This document shows, piece by piece, positions 21,548 to 34,301 of a stretch of 64,000 nucleotides of DNA. Location: contig JAQGBZ010000345.1 of assembly GCA_034687125.1 (NCBI GenBank), forward strand, positions 1 through 64,000, given 5' to 3'. The translations under genes were made by a program, and so were the position numbers. Numbering within the stretch: the first letter of the stretch is position 1; each line of letters begins with the position of its first letter. The stretch comes from Neelides folsomi. Taxonomy: Eukaryota; Arthropoda; Collembola; Neelipleona; Neelidae. The notes beneath the pieces are model-generated. The model saw only the letters and a list, made by a program, of their open reading frames with translations. It searched no databases and had not been told where the DNA came from.

Positions 21548-22991
21548 TCAAATGTCTATTTCAGGGTGTTGTTTTCTCATGTGATATCTGAAGTATCGTT
21601 CTCCTATTAATGTACTATCACAATGATCGCAAATGAAAACATCTCGGCTGTCGTGAGTTTCATTGTGACGAACCAAATGAGCCCGAAGTTTAAACGACGC
21701 ATCGCATTGATCACATTGATGCGGGCGATTGGTTGTATGAACATTTTTTGTATGCTTTTTCAAATTAGCTTTCGAGGTTTTACTAGTTTCGATTAAAATT
21801 CGATTACACGTTGGACATTTTGAATAAAATCGTTCGGGGTGGAAAGTTTGCAAATGAATTTCAAAATCTTCTGATCGATCGAAAGCTTCTTTTGATTCGC
21901 AAAGGTAACAAATGTCAATTCGCTTCTTTCGTTTTGAGGATTTAAATGCCTTGGATTTGTTTGGCTGGTTTTTGTTACTTTTCCGTTTCCCAATTTTCTC
22001 TTTCTTGATTGAAATTAATTGGGAAGTTTGCAAATTTGAACTTGTTGAAATCTCGTCTGGGTCGAAATGAAAACTTTCAGATTCAAATTCGGTAATGGGA
22101 ATTGAGGAATTTGAGATTTCTGTATCGAAATTTTCTTCCACTTCAATTAAACATTTGTTGTTTGATGAATCGATTAATTGTTCTTCATCTTCCAAAGCAT
22201 TGAATTGAAATTGATGGTTTGGTTCTAAAGGATCAGACAGAATTCGAGATGGAGCGACTTGGAAATTAAATCTTTCATTGTGTGTCTCGAATTTGACTGT
22301 TTCAAAATCGTCCGACATCGGTTCAGAATCTTCGATTGGCAAGTGGAGTTCTAAATTGTTCAAAATACAAAAATAAATAAAACAAAAAATTAGAGTAATT
22401 ACAAAATCAATAGAAATATAATAACTTAATCATTAATTCTAACATAATTTTGCATGTGTAATGTTTTATGTTAATGTTAATAATATTAATGACCTTTTAA
22501 TAATTTGTTTCTTGAACGAATCGCTCTTTCGTTTTCAATATTCATTTGGTTGTTGTTGAAAGAAGTCACAAAGATTTCCTTCATTTCTTCTTTGAACATT
22601 TTCAACTTTCGATTCAAAATTCCAATTTCTTCATTGATCACTCCAACAAATTGAAATTTAACATGGCATAAACTACAACAGTCATTTCCTGCAAAAATAA
22701 TTAAATAATTATTATATGCTATATTATATAGTTAACTCTCAACTCAATTCAATAAATGCTTATAAAACAGTTAATTTGATAATTAAAAGTTATTTTTGAA
22801 ATTGGCAATAGGCAATTTTAATTTTTTTTAATGCATAACTGCTTTATAAGGATTAATAAATTTATTTTACCTGTGAGATCTTCCATAAATTGTTGAGGTA
22901 ATTTGAAGAGTTGAAGGAAAATTTCCCAATCATTTTCAATTTCATTTGACAAATGGATTCCTTCATTGCGCAGGCAAATTAAACAACTCAT
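21548..22991 (-). CDS. ZAD-like C2H2 zinc-finger protein B
   Basis: Exons 22991-22871 (121), 22688-22494 (195) and 22350-21548 give 372 residues. It has the N-terminal Cys pairs CLIC and CSLC with LPQQFMEDL between them, and a helical segment after. The acidic linker contains ILSDPLEPN and ISNSSIPITEF; SIKKEKIG precedes the four fingers (CYLC, CPTC, CDQC, CDHC, each with its His pair). Finger linkers FHPERFYSKC and VHTTNRPHQC match the family. The exon 2 donor is GTCATT, weaker than in its siblings. It probably dimerises through the N-terminal domain and binds DNA. Confidence 0.88.
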
Positions 22992-23324
22992 CTTGAAATT
23001 GGCAAATTGGTAATACAATTTCAATAATAATAAACTCGCAATTTAATAATTTAACAATAGTGATAATTATACGATTGTTTATAACGACATAATGTATCGA
23101 ACTAATTTTTAATAAGAACTGTAATTCTATGCAATATGTGTTTTGTCTAATTGGCTTATTTGTCTGATAATTTTAATATGTTGACCTAAAAGTGTCCGTG
23201 TACTGTTAATACTAACAGTGTTATTGTTAAATTAAATTAAACTAATTAAAGTGTCAATGTCAAGTTAAATTGAAAATATTGAAATAGTTATGAATTGAAT
23301 TCAATTTGATTGTGTAGCGATTCT

Positions 23325-23362
23325 GGAAATAGATGCTGCTATTATAAATGTCTCATATTGCC
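23325..23362 (-). promoter_or_regulatory. Conserved upstream block of zinc-finger gene B
   Basis: In gene sense: GGCAATATGAGACATTTATA, then ATAGCAGCATCTATTTCC. It lies about 340 bases before the ATG at 22991 and is nearly identical to the blocks of A and C. TTTATAAT is a candidate TATA element. Confidence 0.65.
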
Positions 23363-23864
23363 TAACATAAGAAAACCGGACTCGGAAGATTAATAGCCGC
23401 AGATGCACATCACATTTGTGATATGTGATATTGTATAGTATTATAGCGATTGTAATTAGCGATTATTAATTATGCCAAATAATTAATATTAATTAATGAA
23501 ATTAAACCTTGTAGAGCATGCAAATGAGCATGTGTGATATAATTGTTCGCATGGTGATAGTGATAATACATAAAATATATTTATGATGAAATGATAATGA
23601 TTATAAACTTTAAATAATGAAATCCATTATGATATGTACAAATTAAAACACCTGTTTAATAAAAATTCACAAGAATTGCAATTACAATTACAATTTTGTT
23701 AGGTATAAGCAATTGTATTTGAATAAAAAATTAGGTCAATTCATTCGAAATTATCTAAAATAAAATTTTAAAAATAATATTTATAATCATAATTAAAATC
23801 TTAATCATAAATTATTTTAATATTATACAGAATCATTTTAATACAATTTGGAACTTGATTTTCA

Positions 23865-25259
23865 TCATTGGGGAATTTGTGGGTGTTGTTTTCTCATATG
23901 GGATTTGAAGTTTCTTTCTCCTTTCAACGTGCTGTCACAATGATCACAAATGAAAACTTCTCTGTTGGCATGAATTTCATTGTGAGTCATCAAATGAGCG
24001 TTGAGTTTAAAAGATGCGTCGCAGTGTTGACATTTGTGAGGGCGATTGGTGGAATGAACAGTTTTTAAATGGGATTTAAGTCTTACATTTGATCCTTCTC
24101 TCCCTTCAATTAAAAGTCGACTACAAACGGGACATTTGGAATAAAACCGCTCAGGATGGAAATTGTTTAAATGTTGCTCGAAATCATCGACTTGTTGGAA
24201 TTCAGGCTTTGAATCGCAAATGTAACAAATGTCAATTCGCATCTTTCGATTTTGGCTGTGGAATTTAGGAGCTTTTTGTTGCCGTTGTTCATTTCGACGT
24301 TTCTGTTTGCTAATTTTTTCCTTTTTTATTTTCATCAATTGATAATAATTTGAAGTTGATGGGATTTCTGGCGGGACGAAATTGAAACTTTCGGATTCAA
24401 ATTCAGAAATGGGAATTGAAGAATTTGGAATTTCTGTATCAAAGTTTTCTTCAACTTCAATTAAGCATTCGTTATTTGATGAATCAAATAATTCTTCTTC
24501 CTCGTGCAAAACTATGTAATTTTGTTCGAGTGGATCGGAAAGAAGTTGAGATCCGGAATGTTGATAATTAAATGATTCATTCTCATTTTGAGATTCGAAT
24601 TTGACAATTATTGGTGAAGAATCGTCGATTGGCATGTGAAGTTCTAAAAATTCAGAAAATAAATTAAAACACTACTGATTCCAATATTGCAAATTAAAAA
24701 AATGCTGATTTATATATAAATGGGCATTATAAATGTATAATAGTTATTGTATTGATTTTGATACCTTTTAGTAGTTTGCTTCTTGACTCAATCGCTTTTT
24801 CATTTTCAGTAGTCGCTTGGTTGTTATCAAAAGAAGTCACAAAGATTTCTTTGACTTCTTCTTTGAACATTTTTAACTTTCGATTCAAAATTTCCATTTC
24901 TTCATTGAGAACTCCAACAAATTGAAATTTAACACGGCACAAACTGCAACAATCATTTCCTATTAAATTTTAATCGAATAATTATTAATATTCTACTTCT
25001 TTTTATTTATCTTGTATAGTGAAAAATGTTCTGATATAAAGGTGAATTAAGAAATAGCAAGTTGGTTAATTTAATTTAATTATGTTAAGTTAATTAAAGT
25101 TAATTTAACTGTTAATTTGATAATTAAAATTAATTTACCTTTAAGATCTTCCATCAATTGTTGAGGCAATTTGAAGAGTTGAAGAAAAATTTCCCAATCA
25201 TTTTCAACTTCATTTGACAAATGGATTCCTTCATTGCGCAGGCAAATTAAACAACTCAT
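23865..25259 (-). CDS. ZAD-like C2H2 zinc-finger protein C
   Basis: Exons 25259-25139 (121), 24959-24765 (195) and 24643-23865 give 364 residues. CLIC and CSLC pairs with LPQQLMEDL are followed by a helical segment, LLSDPLEQN, IPNSSIPISEFES, PPEIPSTS and KIKKEKIS. Four fingers (CYIC, CPVC, CQHC, CDHC) end in HMRKQHPQIPQ. The first two exons are nearly identical in length and wording to those of B and D, which points to recent tandem duplication. The promoter-like block is at 25401-25438. Confidence 0.88.
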
Positions 25260-25400
25260 CTTGAAATTGGCAAATTGGTAATTCAATAATAATAATAATA
25301 ATAATTGTAGTTTAAGTTAAGTTAAATTATTTAAGTTAAAGACTTAAATAATTTAATTTTAAGGTAAAATGCGAATTCAATTTTCCTCTATAAAGTTTTG

Positions 25401-25438
25401 AGAAATAGACGCTACTACTATAAATGTCTCATTTTGCC
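25401..25438 (-). promoter_or_regulatory. Conserved upstream block of zinc-finger gene C
   Basis: In gene sense: GGCAAAATGAGACATTTATA, then GTAGTAGCGTCTATTTCT, about 140 bases before the ATG at 25259. This is the closest spacing among the siblings and fits a core promoter. Confidence 0.65.
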
Positions 25439-25858
25439 AAGCTCTTTAAAACCAAACTCCTGATATGCTCGAACTCGACTCTTGATATGCTCGAACTCGA
25501 CTCTTAAAATAAGATTAACATTCTATAAAATGATTCCAAAATTCCGATGCCGATACTTAACTGAAGTTTATCATGTATAGTATATGGTGAATATTTAAAA
25601 ATGGTTATTTGTAATTTATAAAGATTTAATATGAATTAATTTTATTCTTTTAAGAAATGACAGATTTATTTAATATGTAAATTGTTTGTTACAAGTAAAA
25701 AAATTATAATGATGATATCAAACTAAAAAATTATTATTTAGTAAACAAGTTGATTCTCTATTTGATGATTGCAAAAATAAATATGTTTGATTAAAATGGT
25801 TAAGTTTGAAATTATGAATTTTAAATTCTCAGTCAATTTGTGGGAATAAAAATTTAAT

Positions 25859-27303
25859 TTAATTATTTTGAATTTGTTTAATTTGTGGATGTTGAGCTTT
25901 CATATGACGTTTGAAGTTTCGTTCCCCAATTAGCATTTTATTACAATGTTGGCAAATGATGATTTCTCGATTGACGTGAATTTCATTGTGGCGCAACAAA
26001 TTTGCATTGTTTTTAAACGAAGCATCACAAAAGTCACAATTGTAAGGTCGAACATTTGAATGAACTCTTTTGATGTGGTAATTCAACTGCCGTTCTGAAC
26101 CTTTTTTGCGTTCAACAACAATTCGCCCACATTTGGAACATTTCGAATGAGATCGATCGGGATGGATCGTGTCAAGATGGTGAATGAAATCTTCAACAAC
26201 TTCGAAAACATCTTTAGATTCGCATATATAACAAATGTGGATTTGCATTTTTCGTTTTGGAGTTTTAAAAGGTCTGCCGATTTGAATTCCCTTTTGTAGA
26301 TTTTTGCTCAATTTTGGCAATATTTGTTTCATCGTCTTTTTTCCAAGAATTTGCGATCGAGTTTTCATTGTCGATGTCGATGGGATTTCGTGCGAGACAA
26401 ATTGGAAATTTGGGGAAGATTCAAATTGTGAAATTGAAATTGACGAATTTGGGATTTCTGTATCGTAAGTTTGTTCTGCATCGGAAAATTCATTGTTTGT
26501 CTGATCGGTTACTTCGACTTTCATCTCGGTGAAATTAAGATTTTGGTCGAGTGAATCTGAATAGATTTGAGATTCGACTTCTTCGTAAATAAATGATTCA
26601 TTTTGAGATTCAAATTTAACTAAAGTTTCGAATTCATCGGTAATTGGTTCATCTTCTTCGATTGGGTTTTGGAGCTCTATTTAAAATATTCAAACGACTT
26701 AATTATAAAAACTTTTTGATTATTAAATTAATATATGCATATAATTAAATATTCAATTCATAATTAATAATACAGATATTGAGAAATTTATTTTATAGGA
26801 TAATTTAATTGTCTAATTGAATCTATTTTATTTTATTTATAAAATATAATTATAATTTAATTACCTTTTAACAATTTGTTTCTTGACTCAATGGCCTTTA
26901 CATTTTCAATATTCATTTTGTTATCATTGAAAGAAGTCACAAAGATTTCCTTCACTTCTTCTTTGAACATTTTTAACTTTCGATTCAAAATTTCCATTTC
27001 TTCATTGAGAACTCCAACAAATTGGAATTTGACTCTGCACAGACTGCAACATTCATTTCCTATGAATAAATAAATTACAAAATTACTTTTTAAAACCAAT
27101 TCTTTAATTTACTTATTAAATTATATTAATTTGATGAATTAAAAGTGAAGTTTTTATAACTTGGCAATTTGGCTGTTTTTACCTTTGAGATCTCCCATCA
27201 ATTGTTGCGGTAATTTGAAGAGATTGAGGAAAATTTCCCATTCGTTTCCATCTTCATTGGATAAATGAATTCCTTCATTTCGTAAACAAATTAAACAACT
27301 CAT
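25859..27303 (-). CDS. ZAD-like C2H2 zinc-finger protein D
   Basis: Exons 27303-27183 (121), 27059-26865 (195) and 26676-25859 give 377 residues. The N-terminal Cys pairs are as in the siblings. The linker keeps IPNSSISISQFES and HEIPSTS, but SDPLEQN is changed to SDSLDQN and the IKKEK motif is lost; a basic stretch (MKTRSQILGKKTMKQ) sits there instead. Four fingers begin CYIC, CSKC, CDFC and CQHC. The gene reads intact, with the promoter-like block at 27578-27620. Confidence 0.87.
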
Positions 27304-27577
27304 CCTGAAATAGATAAATTGAGTTTAACAGTTAAACTTTAACTTTTGACTTAAATTCAATTTTATAAAAACCTTAATCAATAAACCATTAACATGAATA
27401 CAAATAATTACGATTAATCTTTTAATAGAATTAAAGAAATTGAATACTTTTAATCTATTGCTAATGATGATCAAATCAGTGACTAAATGACAATTGACTT
27501 TAATGTTAAAGTTAATGTTTAAATATAATTAATTTTATAATAACATTTTATGAGATCAAAATATCAGTTCTGATTCA

Positions 27578-27620
27578 GGAAATAGTTTGCTTATATTTTA
27601 TAAATGTTTCAATTCGCCCC
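27578..27620 (-). promoter_or_regulatory. Conserved upstream block of zinc-finger gene D
   Basis: In gene sense: GGGGCGAATTGAAACATTTA, then TAAAATATAAGCAAACTATT. It is the same layout as A to C with GAAACATT for GAGACATT, about 275 bases before the ATG at 27303. Confidence 0.5.
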
Positions 27621-27879
27621 CTATTAGATTTGATAATTGGATTGCTTTTATTGTTACATGTATTAATTACTCTTTTAAATAAAAATGTTTAAATATATTT
27701 AATATTAATGAATCATTATCAAGAAAATTAAAATCCATTGTGTTGATTCGGATTCATCTTTTTATTGAAACAAATATTAAATGCATAAATACAATCGACA
27801 ATCCTTAACAATATATATTATATTAATAAATTAAATAAATCATGAAGTAATTATAAAATAAATACAATTTGTGAATTCA

Positions 27880-28395
27880 TTGTTGAATTTCAGGATTTCA
27901 TGACTTTTGAAGTTTCTTTCCCAAGTCAGAGTTTTATTGCAATAATCACAAATGTAGTTTTCTCGAGTTAGATGAATTTCTTTATGGCGCATCAAATTGC
28001 TAAGAGTTTTAAATGAAGTATTGCAATGTTCGCAATTAAAAATCTTTGTATATTAGTTCTCATTCTCAATTTAGATCCTCTTCTTAATTCAATTAAAATT
28101 TTATTACAGATCGAACATTTTGAATAAAACCGTTCTGGATGGGTTGCTTTAATATGATGGACGAAATCTTCAGGTCGGTCGAAAGTTTGTTTCGTTTCAC
28201 AAATATTACAATAATTGACTGGTTTTCGTTTACGCTTTTTAAAAGATTTCGGGATTTGGTGTATCTTTTTTGTGGGAAGTTTCGCTTTCGCCATTTTCTC
28301 CTTTTTAATTTTCATTAGTTGAGAAGTTGACTTGGTGGATGTTGATGGAATTTCAATTGGGAGGAAATTAATACTTATACTTTAGATTGACCTTA
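27880..28395 (-). pseudogene. Truncated zinc-finger pseudogene E
   Basis: Read on the minus strand it starts inside the linker (PIEIPSTSTKS, then LMKIKKEKMAKAK), gives finger 1 (CNIC...HIKATH) and part of finger 2 (CSICNKILIE), then loses frame after SKLRMRTNI. The original frame continues as FNCEHCNTSFKTLSNLMRH and CDYCNKTLTWERNFKSH. The first two exons and the start of exon 3 are absent. It lies directly downstream of gene F, which it resembles, and looks like a broken partial duplicate. Confidence 0.8.
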
Positions 28396-28418
28396 TAACA
28401 ATTTACAACTAAATTTTA

Positions 28419-29718
28419 TTATTTTGATTTTTGTTTTTGTGGATGTTGAGATTTCATATGACGCTTAAAGTTTCTTTCCCCAATCAGCGTTTTACCGCAA
28501 ATATCACATATGCACGATTCGCGATTTACATCATGAATTTCTTTATGGCGTATAAAATTAGTGTGAAGGCTAAAAGAAGCATCGCAATGTTCGCAATTAT
28601 AAATCTTTTTCGGCGAGTGGACATTTTTTATATGAGTTTTCATTCTCGATGTGGAGTCACTACTTGTTTCGATTAAAATTTTATTACAGATCGGACACTT
28701 TGAATAAAACCGTTCTGGGTGGATTGTTTTGATATGATGGAGATAATCTTCAGATCGATCGAAAACATCTTTGGTTTCACAAATGTAACAAATAACCCGC
28801 TTGGGTTTTGAACTTTTAAGTTTGGAAATTCGGGGTTTTGGTTTTCGACGTTTTTCCTTTTTTTTCTCTCTTTTAATTCTAATCGGTTGAGAATTTGACC
28901 TCGTGGATGTTGATGGAATTTCTGTTGGGACGAAATCAAAATTTTCAGGGTCAAAATTTGAAATTGATGAATTTGGGATTTCTGGTTCTTCTTCTTTCAC
29001 TATTAAATTAAGATTTTCTTGCAGTGGATCCGATATGTGTCGAGATCTCGTTTGGTAATTAAATGAATCGCATTGGGTGTTTGACTCGAAGCTGGTCGAA
29101 GAGTCAGATCCCTCTGTTATTGTTTTAAATTCTTCTATTGGAATGTCGAGTTCTAAAATGGATAGATAAACCGGTTAAATATATAAACTTTAAATTATGA
29201 TTATATAATTTAATATATATATTTAATAAATTTAATATACAAAATATAAAATACCTTTTAATAATTTGTTTCTTGACTCAATTGCCTTTTCATTTTCAAT
29301 AGTCGTTTGGTTATTGTTGAAAGAAGTCACAAAGATTTCCTTCACTTCCTTTTTGAACATTTTTAACTTTCGATTCAAAATTTTAATTTCTTCGTTGAGA
29401 ACTCCAACAAATTGAAATTTAACTCTGCAAACACTGCAACATTCATTCCCTACAAAATTTTAATAAAGCGAATCATTATTTATTCATCTTTTGTATTATT
29501 TATAGTAAAAAACGTACAGATGTAAAGAAAAAATAAGAATTAAGAAATAGCAAGTTGGTTATTTAAATATTAAATAAAAAATATTCGTCGATTTTACCTT
29601 TAAGATCTTCCATCAATTGTTGAGGTAGTTTGAAGAGTTGAAGGAAAATTTTCCAATCTTTTTCGTCTTCATTTGTGAAATGAATTCCTTCATCCCGCAA
29701 ACAAATCAAACAACTCAT
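28419..29718 (-). CDS. ZAD-like C2H2 zinc-finger protein F
   Basis: Exons 29718-29598 (121), 29449-29255 (195) and 29152-28419 give 349 residues. N-terminal CLIC/CSVC pairs, a helical segment, HISDPLQEN, EIPNSSISNF, EIPSTSTRS and RIKREKKK precede four fingers (CYIC, CPIC, CEHC, CDIC) and a basic tail. The gene reads intact. The upstream block seen in A to D is not clearly recognisable within 400 bases of the start. Confidence 0.86.
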
Positions 29719-30666
29719 GTTGAATTGGTCAGAGTTAAACTTAATTACTTTAATTATGAATACTCGATTAGTAAATCAATAATAAAAGTAATATTCTAAT
29801 ATTGGAATCTTCGAATTTGTGATATTCTATTTACATGTAAATGTATATATCCTGGTTGATTTGCTTATGGTTTGAAGTAAATCATCTTTTATTTCCTTAT
29901 ATTACCAAGGATTAATGTATTTTTATATACTCGAAAAAAATAAAAATTGTAATCGGAATTGATCATGACTTATTGAAGATTCCATTATTACTAATCTTAA
30001 TTTACGAATACGATTTTATATTTTTGCCGAAAGGATTCAAATAGTCGATCAAGAAATATATCCCTATAATATATTCCTATACAAAAGTTTCCCATTCCCC
30101 AATATCATTACAAAAAATATATGAATCCGATTGATTTATTTTATAATCTTTAAAATGCGCTTTTTAAATAAATAAATTAAATGTAAATGATGAAAATACT
30201 TTTGATTGGCTTTTTAATGAGATTACTTTATTACATGTAAAATTATAATTAATAAAAAGTTGATTTCTTCATTTGATCTTCATTTGAGAACTCTCAATTC
30301 AACAAGATAATATTGGTTTAATTTGATTTAATTCATAATTTAATTAATTGTGTTACATTTATTGTATTTGTAGCTTATTAATTTGTATATTGTAATTAGT
30401 AAATTAATAACCTATGTTAATAATAAAATGAAATAATTAGTGTAACAACAAAAGATTATCAATCCCTTTGATGGAATTTTTAAATAACATTATTAAACTA
30501 TTTTATAAAAGATTAAATTAATGGTAAATTAAATTGGTACAAGTGTATTTAATGTTATATTTTTCTACTAAACTATTTAAATATAATTAAAGTTCATAAT
30601 TATTGAGTGCATAAGATTGGTGAGAAATTTCAACTAATCGCATTTAATTTAACTTAATTAATTTTC
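29719..30666. other. AT-rich spacer between zinc-finger genes F and G
   Basis: It includes the F upstream region. No coding frame, repeat or clear copy of the family promoter block seen. Confidence 0.45.
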
Positions 30667-32236
30667 CTAAATTCGTTTAGCAAATTTAGGGTGTTGTTTT
30701 TTCACGTAAATTTTGAAGTTTTTTTCTCCAGTCAGCGTCTTGTCACAAAATTCGCAAATAAAGATATCCCTGTTGAGATGAACTTCACTGTGGGACACCA
30801 AACCTTTGCGAACTTTAAATGAAGCATTGCAATGTTCACATTTGAATGGGCGAAATTTTGAATGGGCCGTTTTCATGTGATAACATAAATTGGCTTTGTT
30901 TCCCTTTGGATCTACAAGTTTTTTTCTCTCAATAATGATTTAATCTCAGATGTCACATCGCGAATAAAATCGTTTGTGATGGAAAGTTTTCAAATGCCTT
31001 TCCAAATCATCAGTATTTTTGAATTGTGGTTTTGAAACGCAAATGGAACAAATGTCAAATCGTTTGGTTGTTTTTTGAATTTTCCGAGTTTTCCGTTGTT
31101 TAACTTTCGGATATTCAACTTTTTTTTCCTTCCTGATTGAAATTTTTTGAGAACTTGCTGACCTGGCTGACCTAGCTGACCGACTTGATATGACTGACCT
31201 AGTTGATTTGGCTGACCGTGACCTGGTTGACTTAATTGACCTTTTTAACTGAGCTGAGTGAGTTGAGCGCGAGTATACTTTTGTGATTGTTGGCGTCACG
31301 AACTTTCGAGAAGATCGTGAACTGAGAATTGATGGAGTTTCCTTTTCAAAAAGCTGTTCTTGGACTTCAAGAACAATTTCATTGTTTGGTGAAGTTTCCC
31401 TTTCTTGTAAGTCGAGATTTACAAGATCGGAAGTTGATTCAGTTCCGTTCCCTTCACAATCAAATGAATCGCTCTCGTCAGAAGATTCGACATCGGATAA
31501 AGGAATTATAAATTCATCAGTATTGGATGTTTCATCGTCGATGGGAATGTGAAGCTCTAAAATGAGAAAAATTACAAAATTATAATTTAATTTAATTTAA
31601 AAGATGTTAACTAATTATATTGTTAAAAAATCTAATGCTTAATAAACGTTAAATACTCATACTACTTATAATTATAGTACTTTAATGGTTAATATACTTC
31701 AATAACCCTTTTGACAGTCGTAATATAATTATAAAATATTTTATTGTTATTGACCTTTTAACAATTTGCTCCTCAACTGAATCGCCTCTCCGTTTTCAAC
31801 ATTCCCTTGGTTGCGATTGAAAGAAGTTGCAAAGATGTTCTTCAATTGTTCTTTGAACATTTTCAACTTTCGATTCAAAATTTCCATTTCTTCGTTGATA
31901 ACTCCAACGTATTGGAATTTGACTCGGCAAAGACTGCAACATTTATTTCCTGCAATTAAATAAATAAAATCATTTTAAATATAATTCAACTATTCATCTT
32001 CATATTATATAAGATATATAATGAGCGTATGTACAATAAAATATTATAAATAATGATACTGTTATAATAACTTTAATTCCAAATTAGAAATATACAATAG
32101 TTTAAATGATATTTTTACCTTTGAGATCTTTCTTCAATTGTAGAGGCAATTTGAAGAGTTGATGGAAAACTTTCCAATCGTTTCCATCATTCGGTAGACG
32201 AATTCCTTCATTGCGCAAGCAAATTAAACAACTCAT
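30667..32236 (-). pseudogene. ZAD-like C2H2 zinc-finger gene G with two in-frame stops
   Basis: Exons 32236-32119 (118), 31949-31755 (195) and 31556-30667 keep one frame, but finger 2 reads YSRCDI-stop-D-stop-IIIERK at about 30943-30965: TGA replaces the second zinc Cys codon and TAA follows two codons later. Finger 4 has also lost its first His (NFKIYVKKQH). The linker before finger 1 has expanded into a Ser-Arg-Ala repeat (STRSRSAKSTRSV and similar), matching a GACCTAGCTGACC-like tandem repeat in the DNA. A truncated product with only the ZAD-like domain, SR-rich linker and one finger remains possible. No clear family promoter block upstream. Confidence 0.8.
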
Positions 32237-32611
32237 CTTGAATTGATCAGAGTTAAAGTTAATTAATAAATCAACAATTAAAGTATTTCGCCTTATGATA
32301 ACGAAACGAATACAAAATTACGTTTGTGCATTTTTGCTCAAGCCGCTGAATTCAAATTATGGTTCAAGTTATAGTTCAATCCCTATTCTTGCCCCAATAG
32401 CATCAAAAAACAAATTATGATTCCGTTTAGTTTTTTATAATTTGAATATAAATCTATAATTTAAATTTTTCATGAATTTTAAATATCGTTTATAAATTAA
32501 TTATGTAAGTAAATTGTAAAGTTGTAAAGAAGGAAAACACTTTTGATTGGCTTTTTACTGAGATTACTTTATTACGATTAATTATAATTTATAAAATGAT
32601 GGTTGATTTAA

Positions 32612-34301
32612 TTAAGAATTTTTAATGACGATTTTGTGGTCCTGGATATATTTTTGTCTCGCTGCCGCAATCATAATTCTTTTCCTCTCTTGAAATGAAA
32701 CCATTCGAACTTGGGCTGATTTGGGGAAGGTCGAAGGAGGCGCTGGAAGTGACGCGTTTTCTTTAAGTTCCTTCACAGTTAATTCAACACTTTTAGTTCG
32801 TTCGAGAGAAGACAAAATGACCTCAGGGGGAACTTGGAAGGTCAATTGCTGTTGGACACTTCGCGTCATCACGGCAAGACTTGGAGGACGAAATAAAAAT
32901 TTCTTCACGAATTCCGATTTATCCGATGCGTTTAATTTCGTTGGGGTTAATTCCAAATCGTCAGCGATGGATTTTTGAGTTTCAACTTTCCATTCACCTT
33001 CAGGTTTTGCTATTTGGATTGGTAAGAACCTGAAAAAAAATTATTTATTAATTATTATTTAACTAAAGTAATTAATAGTAATTTTATAATGTTAATTGTA
33101 ATCGTAATTAGTTAATTGTAATTAATTAATTAAAGATTGTTTACTTTAGTGTAAATTGAGTATAAGGCAGAAAGAGAATTGCGAGAATTTCCTTGTACAA
33201 AGATTGCGGAATTGCATTTGGGTTTAAGAAGATTCTTGACACTTTGAGTGACACAGGTTGAATTGTGAACCCTTGAGGAATTTCCATTGCACTGAAATCT
33301 AAAAGCCCTTTGACCCCGTTCGTTGTTGTCCCTTCAGGAAAAAGAATAATGGGATTTTCACAACGGAGGATTTCTTCACTTTCTAAATTCATTTCTCCTT
33401 CGACAACTCGAAGAGCCAAGGACTTCCCAAGAAACTTTAAAATCTTCGATTGCTACAAAATCCAATAATTAAAATTAAAGTCAATTAAATCATTCTTATA
33501 GTTAAACTAAATAGATTTTAAACAGTAATAACAATAATGTTTAAATTCAGCTATCTTGGATCAAATGAATAATACTTAATTAATTAATATTAGTTTAAAT
33601 TGTTTCTCACAATGTTTTTCGCCACGAGAACTCCGCTGGATACCAAATGAATTGCGAGATGATCAAATTGTGTGATGTGATTTGCAACGATGATTTTCCC
33701 TAATGGGTGCGGATCTCCTTCAACTTTAATAGTCATTCCCAATATCGCGGCCATAAACCGAAGACATTTCCTTTAACGCAAAATTACAATTAATCAATTC
33801 CATTACTTAATTACAATAATAATAATAATAACAGAAATTAATGAAATTAATAAATACAATGAATTAATAAATACACAATGAAATTAATTAAGTTAATAAA
33901 AAGAAGTTAATTTTAATGTTTGTTAACTTACAGTCGAAATTTTGAAGGTGGTAAGACCAAAGCCATAAGAAGATATTGAAGTGAAATGAAAAAACGAACA
34001 GTGAAAATTAAAACTCCAATCGGTGCATAAAGGAAGAAATAAAAAGTTTTCCAACCCAAATCGTCTTTGAACCTACAATTAATTAATTATCCAATTAATT
34101 AAATTATCCAATTAAATTATACAAAACATCCATTAATGTTTGCATTCATTAACATTATAAAAGTAAATAAACCAATTAAAGCCATTTCATAATGTTTGAT
34201 CAATTGGAATTGAATTTACTTTGTTTGGATTCAATTTGGTCTTACCATGATTTATTAAAAAGTTCTGAAATTTCTGTTAATGTGTAAGTTGTCTCAGTCA
34301 T
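32612..34301 (-). CDS. AUP1: AUP1-like lipid-droplet/ERAD acyltransferase-fold protein
   Basis: Exons 34301-34246, 34072-33932, 33770-33611, 33452-33145 and 33029-32612 give 360 residues. AUP1 anchors to the ER and lipid droplets by a hydrophobic hairpin and recruits the ubiquitin-conjugating enzyme UBE2G2. Seen here: a hydrophobic segment (FFLYAPIGVLIFTVRFF, about residues 30-50), the acyltransferase motif ANHITQFDH, and FPEGTTTNGVKGLLDFS as the second motif. A C-terminal CUE-like stretch (FQVPPEVILSSLERTKSVEL) is followed by SFQERKRIMIAAARQKY near the end, where the UBE2G2-binding helix lies in known AUP1. Human AUP1 is about 410 residues. It sits inside the zinc-finger array on the same strand but is unrelated to it. 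Confidence 0.87.
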
